From Pirellula staleyi DSM 6068 (GTDB lineage: Bacteria > Planctomycetota > Planctomycetia > Pirellulales > Pirellulaceae), in the NCBI GenBank assembly GCA_945875845.1, contig CAMCMB010000014.1:1-64000 (forward strand): a DNA stretch of 64,000 nt. The letters are read 5' to 3'. A program made the position numbers and the translations under genes. Shown in pieces: positions 1-7,132 of this stretch. The notes beneath the pieces were generated by a model that did not search any database, was not told the origin of the DNA, and was given only the letters and a program-made list of their open reading frames with translations. How positions within the stretch are numbered: the first letter of the stretch is position 1; each line of letters starts with the position of its first letter.

Positions 1-1978
1 CACCTTTCTCCAGGCGTCGCATGATGTTGCCGCCTTCATGCAGTTTCTTGTCGTCGAAGTAGCGGAGGTTGGCACTGTTCAAGAAGTCCAGCCTTACCTC
101 ACGATACGGATTCGTATCGAGAGCAATGGCTTGCGCCAAGGCTTCATCCGCGGCCTGCAAGAGGCCATCCACATGAATCGCGGATAGTCGCTGAGTGTTG
201 CCTACCGTATCAAAACTTCCCGATTCCACCTCATCGGGAAGATGTTTTGTTGCATCCCATTGGATGCCCAACAAGTCCTGTACCGTGAATCGATATTCGG
301 CCTTGGTCAGCCGCCGTGCTGGTACACGACCTGCGCGTTGCTGTTGCGACAGGCTGAATTCTTGCAGCCAGTTATCGAGTGCACCCGTCGCGGCTCTGAC
401 AATCTCAGCATCGGGGCGAGCTTCGGATTCCGGAGGCATGGTGCCGTCTGTAATGCGATCGAAGACATGTACCCACTTTTGCATCGACACTGCCTCGGTC
501 AAATCACCAGGCAGCGATTCAAGATTCAGCGCGGTCTCTGTGTTCGAATCATGACAGTGAATGCAGGAAGCTTGGACCAAAGCATCAATGTCTGGAGCAA
601 TGTCAGGGGACTGTCGAGAACTCACTTGCGTCACCGCCGCTTGGCCCTTTTGAACCGAGCCTTCCTGATTGGGTCGAATCGGAACGAAATGCCGCTTCCC
701 AATCTGCCATCCGTAAACGACTAGCCCGAAAACCGTGCAGCATAGAACAACCACACTTGTGGCGGCTGACAATCGACTCCACCAGACACTAACGGTTTCA
801 GTGGTATTCGAATGCATGGGCAGCTTGATACCGAAAAGAACTTGACCAGGACGACTTCTCTTCGCAATTTCAAAGAATGCTAAACAGAAAAAGGTCTGGA
901 TCACCAAACCAGCAATGAGTCCAGGCGTATACTCTAGCTTCAAACGATAAACGACTGCGGCTGCCAAGAGTGCCATGGTGAAGTGAACGATGTAGCTGCA
1001 ATAGACCGCTTGGTTCAGATAGTCGATCCAGCGACTCGGCCGATTCAGAAACTGTGCGGCCCAGGCAAAAATGAAAAGACACCACACCCACGCGTGGAGC
1101 TCCAGGGCAAAGGCACCTAACGCAGCCCAAAACGAAAACGCCGGGTACCCCTGATTTACCCAGCCACCAATGGCCAAGTCGGGGACGCCAAAGAGCGACT
1201 CGGACATCACGAAGATGATTGTCAAAACGACGGTGAGCGGAATCAATGCATACCGCATCCGTTCCAAAGCGGCGAAGTACTCGTGACGCACCGAGATGAG
1301 CAAGTAGCCAACTGCGAAATAGAGAAAGTACCTCGGAAATTCCCACCACATACCAACTTCACCGCGTACCCACGGTTTGCAAAGGACGTCGCTGAAAGCG
1401 AAAAGCAACGGCGGAACGATCAATAGTCCGGCAGCAAACGGCATGGTCATCAATGTACGAAGTCCATGTGTTACGCGGTCGTTTGGCTGCCGTCGGATGT
1501 AGGCAAACAATGGCGTCAGTACCACAGAATAAATCAGCAGGTTATAGATAAACCACAAATGCCCATACGGCATGCGGCTGATTCCAGGGAAGATCTCAAA
1601 GAAGCGCAGCGTGGTATCCACGGGATTCACGAAACCGCCGAGCAAAACATAGGTAGCGAACACCAAGGGAACGAGCAACCGGACGACGCGCTCGCTGAGA
1701 TACGTCTGCCAAGTCCGACTTCCGAAAGCGAAAGCGGTTCCCATACCCGAAATTACGAACAACGCCGCCAGCCGCCACTGATGCATGATACCCATTATCA
1801 GCATCGCTAGTGTATTCGTATGCAGTGGCGCGGGCTCTTGTGTCCAAGTACACAAGCTGACGAAGTGGAGCCAAATGAGCAGCCCGAAAAGAATCACTCT
1901 TAGTGCATCGACGTCATGCCTGCGCTCGGAGCGAGTCGTTGTTTGCACCGCAGCCAGGTCGTGCTCGAAACCACTCAT
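1..1978 (-). CDS. Acyltransferase-3 / planctomycete cytochrome c fusion, partial (runs off left edge)
   Basis: An open frame of 659 codons starts at ATG 1978 and is still open at base 1, so the 3' end lies outside the window. The first ~390 residues are very hydrophobic with about ten membrane helices. They follow the acyltransferase-3 (OafA-like) pattern, including an N-terminal RRHDVDALRVILFGLLIWLH. After a last helix near residue 420 comes a periplasmic part with a haem motif CIHCH (about residue 470), followed by GTMPPE and PARRLTKAEYRFTVQDLLG, typical of planctomycete cytochrome/DUF1587-type proteins. The ATG overlaps the TGA of the ankyrin gene (ATGA), indicating translational coupling in one operon with the sigma factor. 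The membrane acyl transfer and electron-transfer roles are inferred from family only; the substrate is unknown. Confidence 0.72.
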   Translation of the reverse strand, partial: MSGFEHDLAAVQTTTRSERRHDVDALRVILFGLLIWLHFVSLCTWTQEPAPLHTNTLAMLIMGIMHQWRLAALFVISGMGTAFAFGSRTWQTYLSERVVRLLVPLVFATYVLLGGFVNPVDTTLRFFEIFPGISRMPYGHLWFIYNLLIYSVVLTPLFAYIRRQPNDRVTHGLRTLMTMPFAAGLLIVPPLLFAFSDVLCKPWVRGEVGMWWEFPRYFLYFAVGYLLISVRHEYFAALERMRYALIPLTVVLTIIFVMSESLFGVPDLAIGGWVNQGYPAFSFWAALGAFALELHAWVWCLFIFAWAAQFLNRPSRWIDYLNQAVYCSYIVHFTMALLAAAVVYRLKLEYTPGLIAGLVIQTFFCLAFFEIAKRSRPGQVLFGIKLPMHSNTTETVSVWWSRLSAATSVVVLCCTVFGLVVYGWQIGKRHFVPIRPNQEGSVQKGQAAVTQVSSRQSPDIAPDIDALVQASCIHCHDSNTETALNLESLPGDLTEAVSMQKWVHVFDRITDGTMPPESEARPDAEIVRAATGALDNWLQEFSLSQQQRAGRVPARRLTKAEYRFTVQDLLGIQWDATKHLPDEVESGSFDTVGNTQRLSAIHVDGLLQAADEALAQAIALDTNPYREVRLDFLNSANLRYFDDKKLHEGGNIMRRLEKG

Positions 1979-3294
1979 TTAGTCGTCCTAATCGTTATCG
2001 AACGTGCTTTAAAGGTGTCGCGGATTCGAGCGTGTGCTTTGCTAATTGCTGCGAAGTCAAGCTCAAGACTGAGCATTTGGTAAGTGTGTTCGTAGACCGC
2101 CTTCCAATTGGAGTCCATTTGTTCGGGTGCAAGTTCGAGCGGCGTTACGCCGTAGGTATTTACTGAAGTCGGATCCGCGCCAGCGTCCAGCAACAACTCA
2201 ACAATGTCTGGCTGTGCGAAGAAACAGGCTTGGTGCAAAGCCGTACCGCCTGACTTATTGCGAATCTCCAGATCCGCACCTGCTTGAATCAACAAACTTG
2301 CTGCATCGCGGTTTCCGAAAGTGGCGGCCAGCATCAAGGGTGTGTTTCCACCGACTTGTTCTGGCACATTCAGGTTATTGCCACCAGCGAGATGTTTTTG
2401 AATCGATTGGATATCGCCGGCGATCGCTGCATTCAGGATCACGAATGGTTCGGAAGCCTGTTCGGCCGCGCGGTCACCTCCAACGAGCAGCTTAAGAATC
2501 GTCAACCTTTCGCCTCGAATGCGATTCAGGTCTAGCGGAGTCTTCAGCTCGACTTCCGCCTGACGAAGATGGGCTTCGTAGTCTCTGGTCCATGGGGCGC
2601 CAGCACAGTCTACGGGACTGAAACCATCCCTATTTCGGGCAAGCGGGTCGGCTCCATGAGCCAGTAACGCACGCACTACATCCGTGTGTCCCAGGAACAC
2701 AGCCATGTGCAACGCTGTATTGCCATGCTTGTCAGCTAAACTGACATCGGCGTCGTGGTTCAGTAACAACTCGGCAGCCGCCGTCTGACCGAACACCGCT
2801 GCGATGTGCAACGGTGTGTAGGCTTCTTCCGTTCTCGCATCAACAGCGACACCCTGATGAAGTTCCGCATCAAGCGCTGGCAGATCACCGTTTAACGTAG
2901 CGATCCAAATATTACGCTTGGTCCACGAAACGCTGTTAAGTAACTTCCCCAACGATGGAGCAGCCGTTGCTGGTCGAGCGGGAGGGAAGTCCACTAAGTA
3001 GAATGCCAAGAGCATCGCAGCAGACAGAGTGGAGATAGCAGAAACCCATTTCCAAAGTCCTGAGGATTTCGCTTGGCGACTAGAATCCAGATTCAACGAA
3101 TGGGACACCAAAGCACCGACGTCATTGAATGATTGCGATTCCTGGCGCAGATGCGAGTCAATCTCGGCTTGCAACAGAAACTCATGCTGGAGTTCAGTAT
3201 CGCTCTCCAGCAGACTTTCAAGCTGGCCTACTTCTTCCTCCGACGCGATCGCTAACAGATACTTCTGAATGAGTTCAGCGGATCGACTGTTCAT
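1975..3294 (-). CDS. Anti-sigma-like membrane protein with ankyrin repeats
   Basis: This 439-residue protein begins with a cytoplasmic segment of ~85 residues rich in acidic and Ser/Glu residues (LAIASEEEVGQLESLLESD), as in planctomycete anti-sigma/FecR-like proteins. One membrane helix follows around residues 84-105. The rest carries ankyrin repeats in two blocks: YTPLHIAAVFG and NTALHMAVFLG with HGADP-type turns (about 160-240), and NTPLMLAATFG and GTALHQACFFA (about 315-390). Its ATG overlaps the sigma gene stop as ATGA, and its stop overlaps the next ATG the same way. It probably holds the ECF sigma factor at the membrane and senses a signal through the extracytoplasmic ankyrin domain. 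That ligand role is inference. Confidence 0.75.
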   Translation of the reverse strand: MNSRSAELIQKYLLAIASEEEVGQLESLLESDTELQHEFLLQAEIDSHLRQESQSFNDVGALVSHSLNLDSSRQAKSSGLWKWVSAISTLSAAMLLAFYLVDFPPARPATAAPSLGKLLNSVSWTKRNIWIATLNGDLPALDAELHQGVAVDARTEEAYTPLHIAAVFGQTAAAELLLNHDADVSLADKHGNTALHMAVFLGHTDVVRALLAHGADPLARNRDGFSPVDCAGAPWTRDYEAHLRQAEVELKTPLDLNRIRGERLTILKLLVGGDRAAEQASEPFVILNAAIAGDIQSIQKHLAGGNNLNVPEQVGGNTPLMLAATFGNRDAASLLIQAGADLEIRNKSGGTALHQACFFAQPDIVELLLDAGADPTSVNTYGVTPLELAPEQMDSNWKAVYEHTYQMLSLELDFAAISKAHARIRDTFKARSITIRTTK

Positions 3295-3833
3295 GCGAGC
3301 TCCTCAGCAAGGCGTTGGCGAATGCAATCAATCAACTGCTCGCGCAACCGCCCCAGCAGCTTGTAAAGTGCATTCGGTGATTTTTCCTGACGCTGGGCTA
3401 TCTCCACCACCGATTCGGTCGAACTATGGGGTGCCAGCAGCAACTCGCGATGCTCCGCAGAGAACTGGTTTAGGCAGAGGTGCAGCGCTCTACCACGTTG
3501 GGTCACCTCGATTTCGGAGCGACTCGCGTCTCGATCAGCCAACGTTTCCAGAAGTTCATTGCTGAGCAAAGGTCGCCGTTGCCTGAGCTTCTCCAACTGC
3601 TTCAAGCATTTGAAGCGGAGGATTACCTTCGCCCAAGGCACAAAACCTTCCGCACTCTGCAGTTGCCCACGTTTATGCCACATGGTGACACTGGCTTCCT
3701 GCAACGCTTCGTCCACCAAATCCCAATCGGGCACTAGAATACGCGCAAACGCACGCAAACTCGGCTCATGCTTGACCAATAGGGCCAGAAACTCCGTTTC
3801 AGACAAATCGAATTGTGGTTTTGACTCATTCAT
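3291..3833 (-). CDS. ECF RNA polymerase sigma factor
   Basis: About 180 residues, the usual size of a group 4 sigma factor. Region 2 is visible around residues 25-85 (LRAFARILVPDWDLVDEALQ, then WHKRGQ and WAKVILRFKCL). Region 4 lies around 125-175 (FSAEHRELLLAPH, VVEIAQRQEKSPNALYKLLG, RLREQLIDCIRQRL), a helix-turn-helix for -35 recognition. It resembles the planctomycete/verrucomicrobial ECF subgroup. I use ATG 3833; an in-frame GTG at 3839 is also possible. It is the first gene of a leftward operon with the ankyrin anti-sigma protein and the acyltransferase-cytochrome fusion, which are the likely regulator and target. Confidence 0.88.
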   Translation of the reverse strand: MNESKPQFDLSETEFLALLVKHEPSLRAFARILVPDWDLVDEALQEASVTMWHKRGQLQSAEGFVPWAKVILRFKCLKQLEKLRQRRPLLSNELLETLADRDASRSEIEVTQRGRALHLCLNQFSAEHRELLLAPHSSTESVVEIAQRQEKSPNALYKLLGRLREQLIDCIRQRLAEELA

Positions 3834-4007
3834 ACGCACTACTATCCGTCTTCAACTCTCGAACCTGCCAAATTCTGAGAAAAATATTTTCCCGCGGGCA
3901 TCTGCAAGAAACTGCGGTTTCCCTTACTTACTATTGCTACGTTGCGAATTCTGTCAGCGGGTAATGGGACGCGGTTCGGCCGTTTTGCATAGATAGATCT
4001 GGAAGGG

Positions 4008-4361
4008 ATGCCATTTCGGTTTCCTCGAAGGTCTAGCTATGGAGACGGAATCATCAACGCTTTTTCTTTCGATACTCTTCCCGATGATGGCGAACGGCCG
4101 GCCGATCCGGTGTCGGTTCGCTTTCGATCAATCGCGGAGATCCTGCTTCGCGGTATCCAACGCTGTGTCGCCGCAGACCGCGAATTCGATGCCGAATCAA
4201 GCGAGATCGCGGCGCAGGACCAACCTGTTTTGGGCAATCTCGGAGACTCTTTACCCGAGCCGCTTGCTTTCGTTTCCAACAAAGCCCTCTCTGTGTCTCA
4301 CGTCTCCAAAACGCCGGGTTTTGGCGACGCCCAAGACACTCAAAACGGAGGTAATTCGTGA
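4008..4361 (+). CDS. Small conserved protein of the recombinase module
   Basis: 117 residues, no recognised domain. Its reality is supported by the second copy at 36 kb: a stretch beginning RSIAEILLRGIQRC and a second one around PVLGNLGDSLPEPL are conserved at protein level in the same frame, with many silent or conservative changes. The start is uncertain, because a one-base indel near 4045 relative to copy 2 changes the upstream frame, so the true start may lie inside. Its TGA overlaps the GTG of the next gene. The role is unknown; position suggests an accessory protein of the integrating element. Confidence 0.55.
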   Translation: MPFRFPRRSSYGDGIINAFSFDTLPDDGERPADPVSVRFRSIAEILLRGIQRCVAADREFDAESSEIAAQDQPVLGNLGDSLPEPLAFVSNKALSVSHVSKTPGFGDAQDTQNGGNS

Positions 4362-4582
4362 GCAACGAAGCAAGACACAGGGACATCGCAGCACTCTTGG
4401 CCAGAGGTGTGATTCGGGTCAAAAGGAGTCCCTTGGCAGCCAAGGCGATCGAGTCCCACATGCCCGACAACAAGGCATATTCCGCTGAGCAGCCCTCTCA
4501 AGGCAAGAACATGCAAGCGGAAGACGAAAGCCAGGGCCAAGTGGATTCAGTTGCCCCGATTCAGCACGGAGGTGATCAATGA
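4358..4582 (+). CDS. Small conserved protein of the recombinase module
   Basis: 74 residues starting at GTG 4358, preceded by a GGAGG at 4347-4351 (six-base spacing). The N-terminal half is conserved in the copy at 36362: MSNEAR, DIAALLARGVIRVK and AKAIES are shared, while the C-terminal tail is variable and polar. It overlaps the stop of the upstream gene by GTGA and the start of the downstream DUF2924 gene by ATGA. No domain is recognised. Conservation of the basic amphipathic N-terminus suggests a nucleic-acid or protein contact, which is inference. Confidence 0.65.
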   Translation: MSNEARHRDIAALLARGVIRVKRSPLAAKAIESHMPDNKAYSAEQPSQGKNMQAEDESQGQVDSVAPIQHGGDQ

Positions 4583-5067
4583 GCCCAAACGTCTTACTCG
4601 AAATCGCCGAGCTGCAGGACAAAACGGTTAGCCAATTGGTTCAGCGCTACGAACAAGTCTTCGAAGAAGAATGTCGGAGCCGCAATAAACAGTACTTGAT
4701 CCGTCGCATCGCTTGGCGGCTTCAAGCAAACGAAGAAGGCGGGCTGTCCAGAGCCGCACTGAAGAAGGCCGAGGAGTTGGCAATTGGCGCTGAGACGCGT
4801 GTGACAGCTCCAAGGAAGCACAGCACCGAGGGCGTCAAGCTGGTTCTTCCCGAGCCCGATTCGTTTGTGGATTGGGACCCGCGATTGCCGCCGCCAGGCA
4901 ACATCGTCGAGCGGCAATACAAGGGCAAGATGATCCGCGTGATCGTCTTGCAAGATGGCTTTGAGTACGAGGGCCGGCGCTACAAATCGCTCACAGCGAT
5001 CGCAAAAGAAGTTAGCGGGTCACACTGCAATGGATTTCTATTCTTTCGACTCGGGAGGAAAGCATGA
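4579..5067 (+). CDS. DUF2924 domain protein
   Basis: 162 residues. The sequence follows DUF2924 proteins, which are typically encoded directly upstream of a large serine recombinase: an N-terminal helical part with RSRNKQYLIRRIAWRLQA (about residues 34-51), then RVTAPRKHS, RLPPPGNIVERQYKG and a C-terminal segment ending in GSHCNGFLFFRLG. A strong GGAGGTGA ribosome binding site precedes ATG 4579. Its stop overlaps the recombinase start (ATGA), so the two are translated together. The basic C-terminus suggests DNA binding. The family function is not established; assistance to the recombinase is inference. A close second copy is at 36559. Confidence 0.85.
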   Translation: MSPNVLLEIAELQDKTVSQLVQRYEQVFEEECRSRNKQYLIRRIAWRLQANEEGGLSRAALKKAEELAIGAETRVTAPRKHSTEGVKLVLPEPDSFVDWDPRLPPPGNIVERQYKGKMIRVIVLQDGFEYEGRRYKSLTAIAKEVSGSHCNGFLFFRLGRKA

Positions 5068-6620
5068 GCAACAAAACACCACCGCGCCCGAAAACCATTC
5101 GTTGCGCGATCTACACTCGCAAGTCCACAGAAGAAGGCCTCGATCAACAGTTCAATTCGCTAGACGCCCAACGTGAAGCAGCCGAAGCGTACATCCGAAG
5201 CCAAAAGTGCGAAGGCTGGGAGATCGTTTACGATCGCTACGACGATGGCGGCTTCTCCGGTGGCAACATCGAGCGGCCGGCACTCAAGCGACTCATGGAA
5301 GACATCCAAGCCGGCAAAATCGACTGCGTTGTTGTCTACAAGGTCGATCGACTCAGCCGATCGCTGCTCGACTTTGCCCGAGTGATGGAGACGTTTGATA
5401 AATTTAACGTCTCATTCGTGTCCGTGACACAGCATTTCAACACGACACATTCGATGGGAAGGCTGACGCTGAACATCCTGCTCTCATTTGCACAATTCGA
5501 ACGCGAGATCATTGGCGAACGCATCCGTGACAAACTGGCTGCTCAGTGCCGGCGCGGGCAATGGACCGGTGGCTACCCAGTGCTTGGTTACGATGTTGAT
5601 CGCAGCGAACGAACGCCCAAGCTTGTGATCAACTCTGAAGAGGCCATCCAAGTCCGTCGGATCTTCTCGCTCTACCTCGAATTCAAAAACTTGATGCCGG
5701 TCGTCGAAGAACTCGACAAGCGTGGCTGGAAAAACAAGCTCTGGCATTCGAAGAAGGGCCTCCCGAAAGGCGGTCGCGAGTTCGACAAAGGCAGCGTCCA
5801 TGCTTTGCTGACCAATCCGATCTACTGCGGAAAGATAAAGCACAAGACGGATCTCTATCCCGGCCAGCATCAGGCCATCATTGACGACGAAACCTTCCAA
5901 CGCGTGCAGGCGCAGCTCCGCGACAACAGCTTTAACCGTGGGAATCGACTACCGAGCAAACATGGTGGTCTATTGAAGGGATTGATTCGTTGCCCCGACT
6001 GTAACGTGGCGATGGTCCACAACATGACGAAGCGCAACTCGATCGTCTACCGCTATTACACGTGCGTCCGTGCGATCAAACGCGGTCGGCAATCCTGCAA
6101 ACACCCGTCTCTACCGGCTGGCGAGATCGAAGCGGCAGTGGTTGACCAAGTGCGAGCGGTCTCGCGAGACACGCGGCTTCGTGACGAGATCATTCGCCAA
6201 GCGATAGAAGGAATTCAACAAGGCAGGAAGGAGCTAGAGTCGCAACAAACTCAGCTCACACGTCAACTCACTCGTGATCACGGTGAGGTTCAGCAATTGG
6301 CCTTGGAACAGCGTCCCAACAATTCGGTCGTCTATCGAATTGCCGACGTTCAAGAACGAATCGAGGAAGCAGAACACCAGCTCGCCAAAGTGAATCGACA
6401 ACTGCTGGATCTTGAGAAGCAAGAGTTAACCACGCAGGAGATCGAAGAGGCCTTCATCGATTTTGATCGTATCTGGGACGCATTGACCACACGTGAGAAA
6501 TCACAACTGTTGGCCTTGTTGGTCTCGAAGGTCGAGTTCGATCAAAGCGATTGCACGATCGCGATCACATTCCACGCCAGCGGCATCGAAACGCTTGAAC
6601 AACAATCACTGGAGGTTTAA
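5064..6620 (+). CDS. Large serine recombinase (site-specific integrase/resolvase family)
   Basis: 518 residues with all parts of the family. The catalytic N-terminal resolvase domain (about 10-160) has the nucleophile serine at about residue 21 in YTRKST, DGGFSGGNIERPAL, and the arginine motif VYKVDRLSRS. A recombinase domain (about 180-290) and a zinc ribbon starting CPDC near residue 313 with later cysteines in YYTC and SCKHPSLP follow. A long coiled-coil (about 385-470) and a C-terminal tail close the protein. It catalyses strand exchange between att sites through a phosphoserine intermediate. It overlaps its neighbours by ATGA upstream and TAATG downstream. No inactivating change is seen, so this copy should be functional. 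The homologue at 37044 has lost most of the catalytic domain. Confidence 0.93.
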   Translation: MSNKTPPRPKTIRCAIYTRKSTEEGLDQQFNSLDAQREAAEAYIRSQKCEGWEIVYDRYDDGGFSGGNIERPALKRLMEDIQAGKIDCVVVYKVDRLSRSLLDFARVMETFDKFNVSFVSVTQHFNTTHSMGRLTLNILLSFAQFEREIIGERIRDKLAAQCRRGQWTGGYPVLGYDVDRSERTPKLVINSEEAIQVRRIFSLYLEFKNLMPVVEELDKRGWKNKLWHSKKGLPKGGREFDKGSVHALLTNPIYCGKIKHKTDLYPGQHQAIIDDETFQRVQAQLRDNSFNRGNRLPSKHGGLLKGLIRCPDCNVAMVHNMTKRNSIVYRYYTCVRAIKRGRQSCKHPSLPAGEIEAAVVDQVRAVSRDTRLRDEIIRQAIEGIQQGRKELESQQTQLTRQLTRDHGEVQQLALEQRPNNSVVYRIADVQERIEEAEHQLAKVNRQLLDLEKQELTTQEIEEAFIDFDRIWDALTTREKSQLLALLVSKVEFDQSDCTIAITFHASGIETLEQQSLEV

Positions 6621-7132
6621 TGGTCACCGTCAAACGCAAGCTGAACGTCAGCATCGCCTCACGAGGTCGCATCGCGATCCGCCCTCATGATCCGAATGCG
6701 GAACCACCGCGACCAAGGCCATCGAGCAAGTTACCTCGTATCACTAGGCTGATGGCCCTGGCGATTCAATTCAACGAGATGATTCGAACTGGGGAGGCAT
6801 CGGACATGATCGAGCTAGCTCGGCTTGGACACGTTACCCAGCCGCGTATGAGCCAGATAATGGCCCTCAACCAGCTCGCGCCAGACATCCAGGAAGCTCT
6901 GCTCAACCTGCCGGCAACGAAAGGCAAACCCGAGATCCACGAGAAGCGGCTGCGACCGATCGCGGCCATGCTCCGCTGGGAGGACCAGCGGGGGGCGTGG
7001 AGGCAAATTTATCAGCCGATCAAAACCGAGAACATTTTCATCCCGGTTTATCCTGCATTGTCACCACCGCAGTTTGTAGCAACCGCAGCAAAAAAACTCA
7101 CTGCTCCAGAAGTCGATCAATTTCGCGACTGA
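6620..7132 (+). CDS. HTH protein of the recombinase module
   Basis: 170 residues starting in the TAATG overlap with the recombinase. The N-terminus is basic (MVTVKRKLNVSIASRGRIAI). A helix-turn-helix of the ParB/KorB type is suggested by ARLGHVTQPRMSQIMALNQL (about 74-93), followed by LAPDIQEALLNL. Such proteins often follow serine recombinases of this group and may act as directionality or regulatory factors; this is inference. The last 12 codons overlap the 3' end of the convergent M56 gene. The homologue at 38053 is identical in layout but breaks off right after APDIQ. Confidence 0.72.
   Translation: MVTVKRKLNVSIASRGRIAIRPHDPNAEPPRPRPSSKLPRITRLMALAIQFNEMIRTGEASDMIELARLGHVTQPRMSQIMALNQLAPDIQEALLNLPATKGKPEIHEKRLRPIAAMLRWEDQRGAWRQIYQPIKTENIFIPVYPALSPPQFVATAAKKLTAPEVDQFRD

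Larger units (their letters stand above)
3959..6891 (+). mobile_element. Serine-recombinase module, copy 1 (intact)
   Basis: This stretch is homologous over its whole length, in the same orientation, to 35964-38324. The match begins at a shared GGGTAATG near 3959, continues through GCATAGATAGATCTGG (from about 3987), and runs through five tightly coupled genes up to the middle of the last one, where copy 2 diverges. I infer an integrating element or its recombinase cassette; DUF2924 and large serine recombinases are known to co-occur in integrated elements. The element ends and att core cannot be fixed from this window alone. Confidence 0.65.

Noticed and set aside
1596-1874. Short minus frames at 870-1349 and 1596-1874
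   Set aside because: They are out-of-frame shadows of the long open frame 1978-1, which has continuous acyltransferase and cytochrome features.
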